Of a stretch of DNA of 64,000 nt, positions 1 to 10,893 are shown in pieces. The notes under the pieces are model-generated. The model was given only the letters and a program-made list of their open reading frames with translations. It was not told the DNA's origin and made no database searches. Position 1 is the first letter of the stretch; each line of letters begins with the position of its first letter. Origin of the DNA: Pleodorina starrii (taxonomy: Eukaryota > Chlorophyta > Chlorophyceae > Chlamydomonadales > Volvocaceae); NCBI GenBank assembly GCA_030267565.1, contig BRXU01000032.1, positions 930,001-994,000 on the forward strand, written 5' to 3'. Both the position numbers and the translations under genes were made by a program.

Positions 1-2329
1 AGCAGCAGCAGCAGCAGCAGCAGGGGGAGGGGAAGGGCGACGGGGAGGGGGAGCGGAAGGGGCAACAGGGGCAGGGCGAAGGCGGCGCGAGCGGGCAGGA
101 TGACGCCGCACCGGCCGCGGCGTCCGATCAAGCATCCACTGGCTCACCCACACCGGCCGCCGTGGCCACTACCGCGGCACCAGAGCCGCAAGGAAAAAGT
201 GGCGAATCGGGCAACTCCGGGCCGCCGCCGCCACCGCCTCCCCCACCGCCGGCCCCTGCACCCTCGCCACCGCCGCCGCCACCGCCGCCCGAAGCTGGAC
301 AGCGGGAGCCGCCCTCCGGTCTGGCGCCCGAGCTGCCGCCGGATGAGGTCCCCCGGTACACCTCGGGAGGGAGGGCCGCGGTCGCCAAGGCCGTCGCAGC
401 GGCGGCTGCACCCCCGCCATCATCGGCGGGGGCACCCTCGGGAGGAGGGGCAGGGGCAGGGTGCGGAAGTGGCGAGGCGGGCGGCGCGGCGCCGGCCCAG
501 GCAGATGCGAGGGCGGAGGTGCAGGGTGCCGCTGCTGCAGCCGGGGAAGTCGGTGGCAGCGGAGACGGCGGCAGGGGGCCTGGTGCCGGCACCGCTGATG
601 CCGCCACCCCGGCCGTCAAGCAGCAGGTGTGTCCTTGGAGCCAGAGTTCGTCTGGGTGGGGGGATGGGGGGTTACCGTACACCTCTTGAGGAGGTGGGCC
701 TCTGCTGTACCGTTGCGCATGGCCATTACGGTTGTGTTCGCGGATAACCGCGTCCCCGCTGCGTTCAGCGTGGCCGCGGCTTCACCACCTGCCCGCTCAC
801 TCACCCCCCCCGGCCTTTCTCGCAGCACAGCGCCCGACGTTCGCGCGGCGCTCTCTCCCTCCGCAGCTGCCCCGCACTGCCCCTTTGCCCCGTTACCCTC
901 TCCCCTTCGTCCCTACGGGTTGCTGCAACCAGATGCAATGAGCAAATGACGCAATTCACGCTGAAGTCCCTCCCCTCCCCATCAGCCATCATCCCCCCCC
1001 CGCTGTGTGTATGTGTCAGATGGCGGCTGAGGAGGCGGCGCTGCGAGCTGCCGAGGCGGCTGCCGACGCTGCGGGCCGCTGCCGCGCCTCGTCGCTGTTC
1101 CAGTTGCAGCTGTTGACCGGGGACCTGGCCAAGGGAGTCACGGGTGGGTGGGGGCTGGTGGCTGGGGGGGAAGGCGGGTGCTCGGCGTGGAGCGGGAAGG
1201 TGTGGCGCGTGTGTCGGCAGTCCAGTCCAACTGAAACTGACTGGAGTGGGGACTGGACTGGGGATATGCTTAGCATGCACGAGACAAGCGCTGGCTGGGC
1301 CCCAACCTCCCCATCCCAATGAACCTACCGCAACACCCTCTCGCCTCTCCCCAAAACACACAAGCACACACGTACTCGTCCCATTCCCCTTCCACAAATT
1401 CCACAATCCCCGCTTGCGTCCTCAGGCCGCGCCAAATACACCGGTGCATTTTCCGTACTGACCCTGGGTCACCGTCACATCCACATGCTGGCCCCCGAGT
1501 ACGGCCTCCACGCGGCGGCGGCTCCAGGGGCGGTTCTGGTGGCGGAGAACGCCAGGTGCGGTGCGGTGTGGTGCGACGGATTGGGGGTTGGGAAAGGGCA
1601 GGGGGGCGGGGGTCCGTGATCCGCAGTAGCACTGGGGGCCGCGAGGCGGGAACGGCGCTGATTGGGTTGTTGAGCGGTGGTTATGGGGGCGATCATCTGG
1701 ACAGCGACCCCTAGGGGCCGGCTGCTCCAGCCACGCAGGGTGACGGCACTGCGGGAGGGCCACACGCACGCAGGGGCAGCGGCGGGCAGGTGGGTGAAGG
1801 GGCCGGGGTGGCCCCCCGACTGGCGTCACCCGTCAGCCCGCGTCCTAGCCGGTAGCTGCTCGTCAACATACCGGTAACACTCGCCATGGTTCTCGTCACG
1901 TCACGTCACGTCATGTCGCTGGCCCGTCCGCCCCGCAGCTCTCAGCCCCGCAACCCACATGGCGACAGATATGCCCCCGCCCTCGCGCCGTGTCGCCACC
2001 TACCGTCCTTTCGTAGTTTCCGGTTCCTGGTTTCCGGTGTGGGTGTCGCGTGTAGCTGCCCAGTCACCCACCCACCCCACCCACCCACCCACCCGCCCGC
2101 CCACCCACCCACCCGCCCACCTACCCACACGACCCACCCACCCCGCCCACCCACCCACCCCACCCCACCCAGGCACGTGCTTCAGCTCACCAAGGAGCAG
2201 GCGGCGATGTTCGTGACCAAGATGGACGAGATGGCGGGGGCGGCGGGATGGAGGAAGGAGGCGGGCGGACGGCGGCCAGAGGGGGTCACGGAGGCGAGCG
2301 AGGTGTACGTCAAGACCCGGACGGCCTAG
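1..2329 (+). CDS. 3' part of a gene; C-terminus resembles axonemal dynein assembly factor 3 (tentative)
   Basis: The gene runs in from the left edge. Proposed exons are <1-626 (codons begin at base 3), 1020-1143, 1426-1555 and 2173-2329, with stop TAG at 2327-2329. All have GT/AG borders and join in phase, giving about 344 residues. The first exon is low complexity: a Gln run, then Pro, Ala and Gly tracts. The last exons are globular: a stretch around 'YTGAFSVLTLGHRH', then 'APGAVLVAENARHVLQLT', 'KEQAAMFVTKMDEMAGAAGW' and a short basic tail. This order (a hydrophobic strand, 'vlvEna', then a Lys/Gln-rich helix ending in 'aGw') recalls the C-terminal domain of DNAAF3/PF22, which helps preassemble axonemal dyneins in the cytoplasm. 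The match is from memory of family character, not an alignment. An optional in-frame 51-nt exon at 1739-1789 is possible but interrupts the conserved stretch, so it was left out. The intron before the last exon holds a CCCACC-type simple repeat (about 2065-2170). Confidence 0.6.
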
Positions 2330-3310
2330 ATGTTGTCGGCCTTGAGGGCCCTCGCCAGGGACATACATGAGGCGGCGGCCGCGATGCCTGAGCCCGGCGT
2401 CTCAGCCGTGCAGGACAGAGAGTCGTACCGTACGGCAAGGTGCAACGGTGGTGCATGACCACAATTGTGATCATGCACGCAGGGCCGGCTGCGATGTTGC
2501 CACGGAGCAGTGCTCTGCGTGTCGCACGCGCGTATGTGTGGGCAGGTGACCACCGACACGGCGCACCGCCAAAGTGAGATATTGTGTGGGGGTGGGGGGT
2601 TGCGTGGGGCCGGCAGGCGTGCAGCGAGGCGTGCAGGAGCGTGCGCACGCGATATGGCGATATGGTACGCAATGCAGGCGAGCCAAGGGATCCTAAGACA
2701 AGTAAGCACCTGCCTACCGAGCCTGTGTGTAGTTTAATTGAACCGACGGTCGCATGAGGGTGGCCACCCCGCACGGCGGGCATTGTCGCTCGGGGCCCGT
2801 CCGTCGGGGACATAACCACGTGGCTGCGTGCCACGGCTTTCTCTGCAACGGACGCGCTTCCTCAGGACGTCAGGAGCAGCAGCCCAGGCGGCAGCATGAG
2901 GCCGAAAGTCCGGACGGGCGCGGGGCCGCCGGCAGTCGCGCCCCCAAGGCAACTGGAATGACCGAGCAAGCAATGCAAGTGCAGCGGAGAGGCGGGTAGC
3001 TGCTGACGGAAGTTGCGCAAACGAAAGGCGCCTCTATCTATCTAGAACAGCAGGGTGGGTACAGTGACTACGGGTTTTCGTGACTTGATCTTCGATGGGC
3101 TCCAGGCCATACATCTAGCTACCTGTTAAAGGAAGGGTCATTCATTCGGGGGGGGGGTAGAGATGCCCCCGGGTCGTCGGCTGTTGGATTTGATAGGTAA
3201 CGTTGGCGAGGAATGGGAAGGGGTCAATATGCATGCAACCGTGCGAGTGTGCAGGAAGTACGTAAGGCACATATATATACCGTTCCATGCCGACATACAG
3301 GCACCTGATG
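2330..3310. other. intergenic, no gene seen
   Basis: No long frame with coding character or consistent splice borders was found on either strand. The stretch holds the 3' flank of the preceding gene and ordinary mixed sequence, with a short G-run near 3150. Confidence 0.5.
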
Positions 3311-3734
3311 AGGCACAGCAGGCCCAATCGGTTCACGGGAGCGAAGATAAAAGGTTCACTCGCTCCGTCCAGCAAAAGCGGTCCAGCCCTGCTTGAAAGT
3401 TGGTATTGGATCCCCGCCGAGCAACCCACACGCATAGCATGTGCGTGTGCGTGCATGCCCTTGCTCGTTGCCAATACCGCAAATAACGTTAGCACCTTTG
3501 CCAGCAATAATAATCAATGAGTACATTCATAAGGCCCCCGCGAAGCAGCTTGACTCCCAACTAATAATAATGGATCTGGACGACTCGGCGGTCCGCCGAG
3601 TACGATGGTGATGCATGACCCGCCATTTGAAATTACAGTAACAATAGGTCATTCGTTGGAGTGAAGTGTCCCCTGGTTACAAAACCGCCCTCGATCGGGC
3701 CCCTGCCAACGCCAGGCGGTCGCGCGCGTACAGG
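3311..3734 (+). repeat. dispersed repeat R1, copy 1
   Basis: This is a close copy of 10894-11350 in the same orientation. Both begin at 'aggcacagcaggcccaat', and both share the block around 'tggtattggatccccgcc' and the block 'gtcccctggttacaaaacc'. They differ by small indels and a diverged middle. No terminal inverted repeats, tail or coding frame were recognised, so the element class is unknown. Confidence 0.7.
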
Positions 3735-3903
3735 ATGAGGAGTTGAGGAAATAGCGCTTCGTCATTTCAAATTTCCGAATCATGTTATTGAACTATACAC
3801 GTTACCCAGCAAAATATACCAGCGCAACGAAGCGCCGGCACGAAATGCTGGCTAGAACGAACGAGCGAGCGAGGGCCGAACAAATGAGCGAACCGGCATA
3901 CGA

Positions 3904-4859
3904 CAAGGGGTTGGTGTCGGCTTCCTTGAAGCCGGAAAAAGGGCGGGGCCCCGTTCAATCCGTACGGGTGGAGTTGAAGGGCTAGGGCGGCGAGGGCGTG
4001 AAGTGTGAGAGTGTCAACATTCCTGCTGATAGACAGCCAGAGCTTTCAGCAATCCGCCCCATGTTTAGCATCGCGCGCCGTCTCGGCACTGTGCAACTCT
4101 TCCGGCCAGCGCATTTACTTGACAGTAGACATGCAGTGTATCATTTACACATCACGCAGGCTGACTTGCCAATAGAAGGACAGCGGAACTGTTTGAGAGG
4201 GTCGCGATGACGTGCAGTTGCCGACGAGAGTGCACAGGCTTCGCTACCGAGATATTCGCCGTAGATAGAGGAGGCTTGACAACTTTAACATTGGGACAGG
4301 GAACGTAGAAGTCCCCTAGGTTGCCGACTGGACTTGTTGGGCGGCCCGCAGATGAATCGTGCATGCATTGGCGGCTTGGCGTCCAACAACCAGCAGTTTG
4401 CCCCTCATGATTTGATCCTTTGCAACCTTTGTAATAGTAATATGCGTCAAGACGATCGGACCGGCAAGCAGAGCTGCTGTGGTGTTGTCGCGGGAAGAAT
4501 GTTCGCAATGTGTACATAGTTGGTTGCAGAAATGAAGATTCATTTCACGCCTTCATGTCAGAATTCCACTTTAATGAACGATGAATCTTCTGGAATTAAT
4601 AATAGGCCGAGAGGTGTTGGTTTGACCTCGGCCTCGGTCCATGGAGACTGCCAAACTGGTTTGTACTCATGCGATGTTGGGTTCCAATAATAAGTTTACC
4701 GTGCAATAAAGAATGTAATGTTTTACTTCTGCAGCCTTTCCGTTGGCCGAAAGTCTACACTTGTCCAATTACTTCCCACGTCCCACGTCCCACGCACGGA
4801 CATGGGCAATCCTACAAGCGCGCGCCCTGTGGGCCGCGGGCTGCCGTAGCGCCCCTTGC
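3904..4859 (-). repeat. dispersed repeat R2, copy a (short form)
   Basis: This is the reverse complement of the repeat also found at 19280-20464, 29127-30128, 32962-33925 and 36726-37861. In its own orientation the repeat starts at 'caaggggcgctacggc' next to a pentamer satellite and ends at 'ccaaccccttgt'. The termini therefore share a 7-bp inverted CAAGGGG. No coding frame is conserved among the copies, so it is best read as a non-autonomous element of unknown class. Confidence 0.75.
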
Positions 4860-4980
4860 GTATGCGGACGCGACGCGACGCGACGCGACGCGACGCGACG
4901 CGACGCGACACGACGCGACGCGACGCGATGCAACGCGACGCTCCGCTATGCTCCGTTACGTTCCACTACACAACGCTGCG
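4860..4980 (+). repeat. pentanucleotide satellite (GACGC)n grading into ACGCT types
   Basis: Near-perfect repeats of GACGC run from about 4866 to 4930 and then degenerate into ACGCT/ATGCT pentamers up to the left end of the TIR element at 4981. The same kind of array borders R2 copies a, b and c on their 5' side. Confidence 0.85.
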
Positions 4981-7023
4981 TGTCACGACACACTGCGTCT
5001 TTGACACCGTTTGTCCGAAGCCATTGGTAGTTACTAAGAAGCAGAAGAACTTGGCGGTTCGTTAGGATTTCGCGAGGTTAGTTGTGTGGTTCTGGAGCTA
5101 TCTTACGTTGTGGGATATTTAGGAGCTGCTCGCGATCATCGCAGCAGCTTGTTGAAATACTTGCCGCATTCATTGCAGACGGTTGGTTATATCTAGCTGT
5201 CGCGCTTGTATTCACAACTAGCTCCCTGACGACGAGCCGGTTCTACCTCGTCAGGTCGCAAGGACCGGCCTCACGGGTGGCGCACCCGCTGCTGTGACTT
5301 GTAACACCAAATGCTGTGTTACTGAACGCTCGCTCGCTCGCTCTCTCGCTGCTGCTACGATAAGCTGATCTGATCAACCACTCCGACATCTCCTTTCATC
5401 GCCGCGCCATTGTAACCGCGTCGGGCACGTCAGTCCCCGGCGCACCCCACCATATTTCAACAAGCTGGAGGAGACATCGGAGGAGGTTCGCCGCTCGCGC
5501 CGACTTGCTGGCCTTGGGCCATCGGCTGCTTCTTCGGAGTCTGAACAGACGTCTGAGGTGAATAGTGACGCTGAGAGTGCTGATTCTGCTTTGGACACTG
5601 CTGCTGGTGCTGACGCTGCTGCTGGTGCTGATTCGGGCTCTGAGTCCGGTTCCGTCGTAAGTGATTCTGATAGCGAAATGGCCGCGGAGCTTTCTACGAG
5701 TGGCATGCCCATTTTTATGGGCGGTGGCGCCAAGGCTTTGGCAGATTTCAAGATAGGGCATAAGCGCTTTGTTGCTTTGAAGAGCTTTCAGTTGAAGGAC
5801 GGCAAGGTTCCGCCCGAAGCCGAGTGCAACTTGGCCAAGGCGAGCCTGGCCGGGGGCGCGGCGCTCTGGTTTGAGAAGGAGGGTGAGCCGAAGTTGGCGG
5901 GGCTCGCGGGGGAAGCTATGTTGAAGAAGTTCTGGGAATTATTGGAGGCGAAGTACGCGGAGCCCGCCCCGCACGAGCGTATCGCCTTCCAGAAGATGAA
6001 GATGGGATGGATTGGCGGGAAGCCGGCTGAGGAGGATCCGCTGACGTTTTACGCCCGGTTTGCGTGCGACGCTGCGGTCATGAAGGCTTATTTTCCGGAG
6101 CGCCAGATGCTGTCGATATTCATCAACGCCTTGCCCTCGAGCCTGCACGACAAGGTCAAGGGCCACGCTGATGGGCTTCCCGCACCCGTCGACCTGGAGG
6201 CGGTGGCGCAGTATGCCTACAATGTGTACAACAGTTACCAGGCGGACAACCTGCTGGACACCGAGACCTTTCTATTGACAACGAGCACGCGCGCTGGAGG
6301 CAACAACAACCGCCCGCCGCCGCCGTACTGCAAGGGCTGTGACAGCAAGTCCATCGACCCGCAGGACCATCGGCGGTCCTGCTGGGTGGGCCACCCGGCG
6401 CAGGCGCGACCCGACTGGAAGCCGCGCAGCCGGGAGCTGTTCGCGGTCTGGGAGAAGATCAAGGCGGCGGGCGGCCGGCAGCAGGCTCAGCGCGCCCTGG
6501 TGACGCGCGGTGAGGAGGCGTGGGAGGACTTCGCCACGACGCTGGTTAACAGCGTGGTTGGCGAGACGACTGGCGGCCGACAGCAGCCCCCACGCGTCCT
6601 GGTGACGCGCGGTGAGGGGGCGTGGAAGGGCGGCGCTACGAGGCAGTGAATGGGTGGTGGACGATTTGTGTTTGAGAGGATGGGAGGGTGATTTGTAGGC
6701 TGAGTCCCTCCGGTTGGCTTGGTTGGCGAGTGTGGACATTGATCTGGGGGGGCAACCCTTGGCTCTGGTGAACAAGCGATTTGCGTGTGCCAGCTTGGTG
6801 TACGGACGCGCCGTACGGACTCGTTGTGGACCACTTGCGATAGAAGACTTCGTGCACGTGTGACTCTTAGCGTTTTGCGTAGCTGTTTGTGTACCTCTTA
6901 CGCTTGCGGCGGTTTGGCGTGACTGGCAGCTTCAGCCCCCAGACGAATGCTTGGGGCTTCCAGCTGGGGGGGGAGTTGCTCAGGGCAGCACGCGTTCTGC
7001 CAGTTACGCAGTGTGTCGTGACA
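4981..7023 (+). mobile_element. 2.04-kb element with 17-bp terminal inverted repeats carrying a gag-like frame
   Basis: The left end reads TGTCACGACACACTGCG and the right end is its exact reverse complement, finishing at 7023. The first 472 bp (4981-5452) and the last 50 bp (6974-7023) recur, joined together, as the separate element at 7026-7547. The central 1.5 kb (5453-6973) is unique to this copy and carries the gag-like frame. The 472-bp repeats at 4981 and 7026 look like LTRs at first sight. However, the 50-bp right end follows both, so two tandem TIR-bounded units explain the layout better. No clear target duplication was found: only 'gc' separates the two units. Confidence 0.7.
5678..6649 (+). 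CDS. gag-like protein of a retroelement (capsid-type domain)
   Basis: The chosen start is the first ATG (5678) of an open frame that actually extends upstream without a stop to about 5369, into the left repeat. An acidic Ser/Ala/Asp-rich leader encoded at 5453-5677 may therefore also be translated, from a non-ATG start or after splicing. The core, including 'AALWFEKEGEPKLAG' and 'FWELLEAKYAEPAPHERIAF', has the helical pattern and Trp placement of retrotransposon gag (capsid) domains. It is followed by 'TFYARFACDAAVM' and 'INALPSSLHDKVKGHADG'. A Cys/His cluster (CKGCDSK...DHRRSC) near residue 215 of this model resembles a degenerate zinc knuckle. The C-terminus holds two related repeats around 'RALVTRGE' and 'RVLVTRGE'. 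No protease, reverse transcriptase or integrase follows, so the element is not autonomous as seen. The frame is intact. Confidence 0.65.
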   Translation: MAAELSTSGMPIFMGGGAKALADFKIGHKRFVALKSFQLKDGKVPPEAECNLAKASLAGGAALWFEKEGEPKLAGLAGEAMLKKFWELLEAKYAEPAPHERIAFQKMKMGWIGGKPAEEDPLTFYARFACDAAVMKAYFPERQMLSIFINALPSSLHDKVKGHADGLPAPVDLEAVAQYAYNVYNSYQADNLLDTETFLLTTSTRAGGNNNRPPPPYCKGCDSKSIDPQDHRRSCWVGHPAQARPDWKPRSRELFAVWEKIKAAGGRQQAQRALVTRGEEAWEDFATTLVNSVVGETTGGRQQPPRVLVTRGEGAWKGGATRQ

Positions 7024-7025
7024 GC

Positions 7026-7547
7026 TGTCACGACACACTGCGTCTTTGACACCGTTTGTCCGAAGCCATTGGTAGTTACTAAGAAGCAGAAGAACTTGGC
7101 GGTTCGTTAGGATTTCGCGAGGTTAGTTGTGTGGTTCTGGAGCTATCTTACGTTGTGGGATATTTAGGAGCTGCTCGCGATCATCGCAGCAGCTTGTTGA
7201 AATACTTGCCGCATTCATTGCAGACGGTTGGTTATATCTAGCTGTCGCGCTTGTATTCACAACTAGCTCCCTGACGACGAGCCGGTTCTACCTCGTCAGG
7301 TCGCAAGGACCGGCCTCACGGGTGGCGCACCCGCTGCTGTGACTTGTAACACCAAATGCTGTGTTACTGAACGCTCGCTCGCTCGCTCTCTCGCTGCTGC
7401 TACGATAAGCTGATCTGATCAACCACTCCGACATCTCCTTTCATCGCCGCGCCATTGTAACCGCGTCGGGCACGTCAGTCCCCGGCGCACCCCACCAAGT
7501 TGCTCAGGGCAGCACGCGTTCTGCCAGTTACGCAGTGTGTCGTGACA
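7026..7547 (+). mobile_element. 522-bp internally deleted derivative of the TIR element
   Basis: This consists of the 472-bp left part (7026-7497) joined directly to the 50-bp right part (7498-7547) of the neighbouring element. It has the same perfect 17-bp terminal inverted repeats and no central region. It lies 2 bp from the right end of the full copy. The left 472 bp appears identical to 4981-5452, which implies a recent origin. Confidence 0.75.
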
Positions 7548-8770
7548 TGCGCAATGATACACAACGCTATGCAACGCTATGCAACGCTATGCAACGCTAT
7601 GCAACGCTATGCTACGCTACGCTACGCTATGCTACGCTATGTTATGCAACGCCCTAAGTAGCACACGTGTATGATCGCATTTTCCTCGCAAATCGCAAGT
7701 CGCAATTTCAATGTGCACGATTACAGTCGCGTTCACGTTACGGTATACTATGCAACACTACGCTATGCTACGCGACGCGACGCGACGCGACGCGAGAAGG
7801 CGCGCACGCGTCTTCAATTTTGCACGTCGAAATGCGATCGTGCACGCTGCGCGATACTATGGTGCGCGACGTGATGCTACACTTCGTTACGTGACGTGAC
7901 GTGACGCTATGCTACGCTCCGCTGTGCTCCACGCTACGCTCCGCTATACTCCATTACGACGCGACGCGATGCGACACCGGCCCCGTGCCGCGATGCTACA
8001 CGGGACAGTATACTATCCTAGTCTACGCTATGCTACGTTACGCTACGCTACAGTACGCTACGCTATGCTACGCTACACTACGATTCACTATGCTTGTCTA
8101 CGTTCCGCTACGAAACGCTACGGAGGCTACGGTCCGCTACATATACTCCGAAAATGCGATCGTGCACGTTGTGCTGCACTATGCTTCGCGACGCTAGCCG
8201 AGCGTAGCGTAGCGGAGTGTAGCCGAGTGCAGCGAAGCGCAGCATAGCCTAGCACAGCGCAACACAGCGGAGCGGCGACGACGGCGATGACGAGTGCGCG
8301 ACTTTATTCGTCAACTTGCATTTTAACGATCAAACCGAGCGAGCGAGCGAACGAGCGTGCGAACGAGCGAGCGAATGAGCGTGCGAATTAGCGTGCGAAC
8401 AGCGCAGCAAACCGCAGCAGGACGTAGCAGAGCGCTGCGCAGGCGCGCATGACTTAAATTGCCGACTACGCGACGCTCCGCGATACGCTCCGCTATGCTT
8501 CGTTACAATCCGCTACACAACGCTATGCAACGCTACGCTACGATCAAACCGGTAGAGCGAGCGCGCGAGCGAAAAACATTCACGCACTTTACGCGTCGGG
8601 GTTTCGGAGCCGAGCAATTCTACTTCACGATAGCAATACGATTCACATGGCGCCGTCATCGCCACTACGCGACGCGACGCTGTGCTCCGCGATACGCTCC
8701 GCTATGCCTCGTTACGATCCGCTACGCAACGCTATGCAACGCTACGCTACGTTTTGCTATGCAGCATCCT
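7548..8770 (+). repeat. degenerate pentanucleotide satellite (ACGCT/ATGCT/GACGC) with embedded repeat pieces
   Basis: Arrays of 5-bp units, mainly ACGCT and ATGCT with GACGC patches, run with the C-rich strand on top. They are interrupted by non-satellite pieces such as the block around 'tcgcattttcctcgcaaat' (7675) and part of R3 near 8575-8660. The long open frames here, with periodic Arg-Tyr-Ala-Thr-Leu peptides, come from the 15-nt period of the array and are not genes. Confidence 0.85.
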
Positions 8771-9233
8771 AAGTAACGCGAGTGCACGATCGCATTTTCC
8801 TCGCAAATGGCAAGGCGACTAACTTTGACAAGCCTATCTATTTATATGCGAGCAGCACATTCCGCGACGTAAAAGTAATTTACGCGTCGGGGTTTCGGAG
8901 CCGAGCAATTCTACTTGACGATAGCAATATTATCCACACCGCGCCGACATGTCACAATTCCATTATATTAATTTTGACAGCGATTGCGATGATTTGTACG
9001 CGCGGAAACGTCGATGCAACTTCGGCCGCGATCAGCGGAAACTAGCACAAACGAAAAAATGGCTGAAGATGCGTACGGATGCATATCCTGCAATACAGAA
9101 TGTAATTTGCGATGAGAAATGCCGAAACGAAAAGCGAAAAGCCCAAAAAAAGACATTACACCGGACTACGGACACCATTTCAGTGGGGTAAGGCCTCCGC
9201 TTCTCTAGCTACGCTAGAGGCGCTACGGCTACA
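8771..9233 (+). repeat. dispersed repeat R3, plus-strand copy
   Basis: Found again, diverged and inverted, at 20720-21230, with partial inverted copies near 18030-18340 and 21650-21835. Shared blocks include 'tcggggtttcggagccgag', 'cggccgcgatcagcggaaac', 'tttgcgatgagaaatgccg' and 'ggtaaggcctccgcttct'. In both full copies the end is followed by the palindromic module P. No coding frame is conserved. Confidence 0.75.
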
Positions 9234-9304
9234 GGGCGGGGCCCCCCTGGGCGCTTCGCGCTGGGGCCCCGCCCCAGCGCGAAGCGCCCAGGGGGTCCCC
9301 GCCC
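9234..9304. repeat. long palindrome built from module P
   Basis: The 41-bp P module (core 'ccagcgcgaagcgcccag') is followed by most of its own reverse complement, giving a GC-rich near-perfect palindrome of about 70 bp that could form a cruciform. Single P modules lie at 20679-20719, 32921-32961 and 36685-36725. Confidence 0.85.
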
Positions 9305-9889
9305 AATGAACGCAAGGATATAAACTGAGTGGAAACAAGACGTCAACGTTTCCCCAAATATAAATCAGCGCAATGAAATTGCTGGCACGAAATGCTGCTG
9401 GCCAGATAGATAGATAGATAGATAGGACTAACGAGCCGAACGAGCGAACCGGAGCATACACGCTGACGGCAAGGATACAAACTGTGTGGAAATTCCATGA
9501 AATAATATAGGGAATTAAATGGGGTTGTAATATAATTTGCTTCAGGATGCGCGGTTGGTAAATGATAGATTGGTCACCATCATAGGGCGAAACGACAAAG
9601 CTTTATTACTAATCTATCTACAAGCTATATGCGACCACCGAAGGGCTGTTAGCGAGGGAGTAATATTTACATCGACAAACATCGCTATCATATAACCCAG
9701 TACCTCCACCCTCCCTCTCTGGTGAGTCAGAACGTTGATGTTGAGGGCGATATCTGCAGGCAGGATTAACTATACGCCAAAGCCATTGCTTCAAATCCCA
9801 CGTACTGTTATGCGCATACACGCACGCACCATCTATCTTTTGTTCAAGACGCGGAACGTCCCTGTTGCACCTTGCCGTGTTTCCCGCAG
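9305..9889. other. gene-free stretch
   Basis: A short (GATA)n run lies near 9403-9424. Otherwise no coding signal is seen. Upstream exons of the gene ending at 10792 could lie here but none could be supported. Confidence 0.4.
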
Positions 9890-10792
9890 CCAACTGCCTG
9901 TGCATGGACCACAAAAATCTGGTGCAGCGTTCTTTCGAGGCGAAGCTACGAAATGGTTCCCGGATCGGCGAGACCATCGTCCGTGTAATGAACTATGAAG
10001 GCGACGCAGTTCCAAGCCTGGTGGTTGAAACCAGACTGGATCAAGGTGCGCATTCACCGCGATCAAATTTGCTTCCTTACATGTATGCTCACATGATGAT
10101 CATATCATTCCCGGATATCACATACACACTTACGCGCACGTAACTTATTATTATCTCCGTCGTTCTATCCTCCGCTCACCCGCCATTCATCTTTCGCAGG
10201 GTACTATTTCCGCGACATGAAAGGCCGCACCCAGTCCGGCATGCAGTACAGTCTGCCCAACAAGCGCTCAGTCCTAACAAGGACGGATGCGACGTACACT
10301 GAGCGAGGGCGCATGTGGTTTCAGGAGACCCAGACGGATTGCGCTGTCAGTGGCAGCACCGCCAAAGTCGAGTACGGCATCAACCCCGACATCGTACAGT
10401 GCCCCTTTGACAACTCACGCCGCCAATACGTACAAGTCAGGGAGGAGCTCTGTTTCGGCACAGGCATGCTCACCGCACCGATACAAGGACAACGTGTACG
10501 GCACAATGGAGGACACAACGGTCCGCACTTTGCTGAACATCAACCTGTAGTGCTGCCAGTGCGAGACGGTTGTGGCGCCGCCGTTGTCGTCATCGCCCCC
10601 ATCGTCGCCGCTCCAACCCAACCCGCCTCTCGCCCCACGTCGCCCATCCACGCCCCCAAGCCCACCTCGCCCGCTGCGGCCTCCACACCCCCCGCAGCAT
10701 CCCCGTCGCCTAGCGCAGTAGTAGCCCAGCAGCAGGGATGGTATCGATGGTATCGATCGAGCAAGCAGCAGCCGGTTGGTACTGCTGGCTGA
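9890..10792 (+). CDS. 3' exons of an unrecognised gene
   Basis: Two exons with clean borders are seen: 9890-10045 (acceptor CCCGCAG, donor GTGCG) and 10200-10792 (acceptor TTTCGCAG, stop at 10790-10792). They join in phase 1. The predicted peptide includes 'GETIVRVMNYEGDAVPSLVV' and 'GYYFRDMKGRTQSGMQYSLP', several Cys, and a long C-terminal Ala/Pro/Ser/Thr-rich tail of the kind common in secreted algal proteins. The 5' end is not found; R3 and P lie just upstream and may have separated it. Another frame in the second exon closes at 10550 with a plausible hydrophilic ending, so either a frameshift or a shorter product is possible. I do not recognise the family. Confidence 0.45.
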
Positions 10793-10893
10793 ACCTATTT
10801 ATCGTACGTTAGACATGACCCTGGATGGAGCTGAATGGATGGAGCGAGCGAGGGCGCCGGGGCCAGATAGATTTATGGGTGCAGGGGCTGATT

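Noticed and set aside
1739..1789. An extra 51-nt in-frame exon in the first gene
   Set aside because: It has AG/GT borders and keeps phase, but including it interrupts a conserved-looking stretch that is continuous when it is skipped.
4981..7497. The two 472-bp repeats as ordinary LTRs of a short retrotransposon
   Set aside because: They start TG and end CA-like, but the flanks show no 4-6 bp target duplication. The 50-bp segment ending in the complementary 17-bp terminus follows the gag region and also the second 472-bp repeat, so two TIR-bounded units fit better.
7667..8776. Overlapping open frames with Arg-Tyr-Ala-Thr-Leu repeats here and at 18.3-22.5 kb on both strands
   Set aside because: They are translations of a 5-bp satellite, which stays open in several frames. 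There is no domain and no start or splice context.
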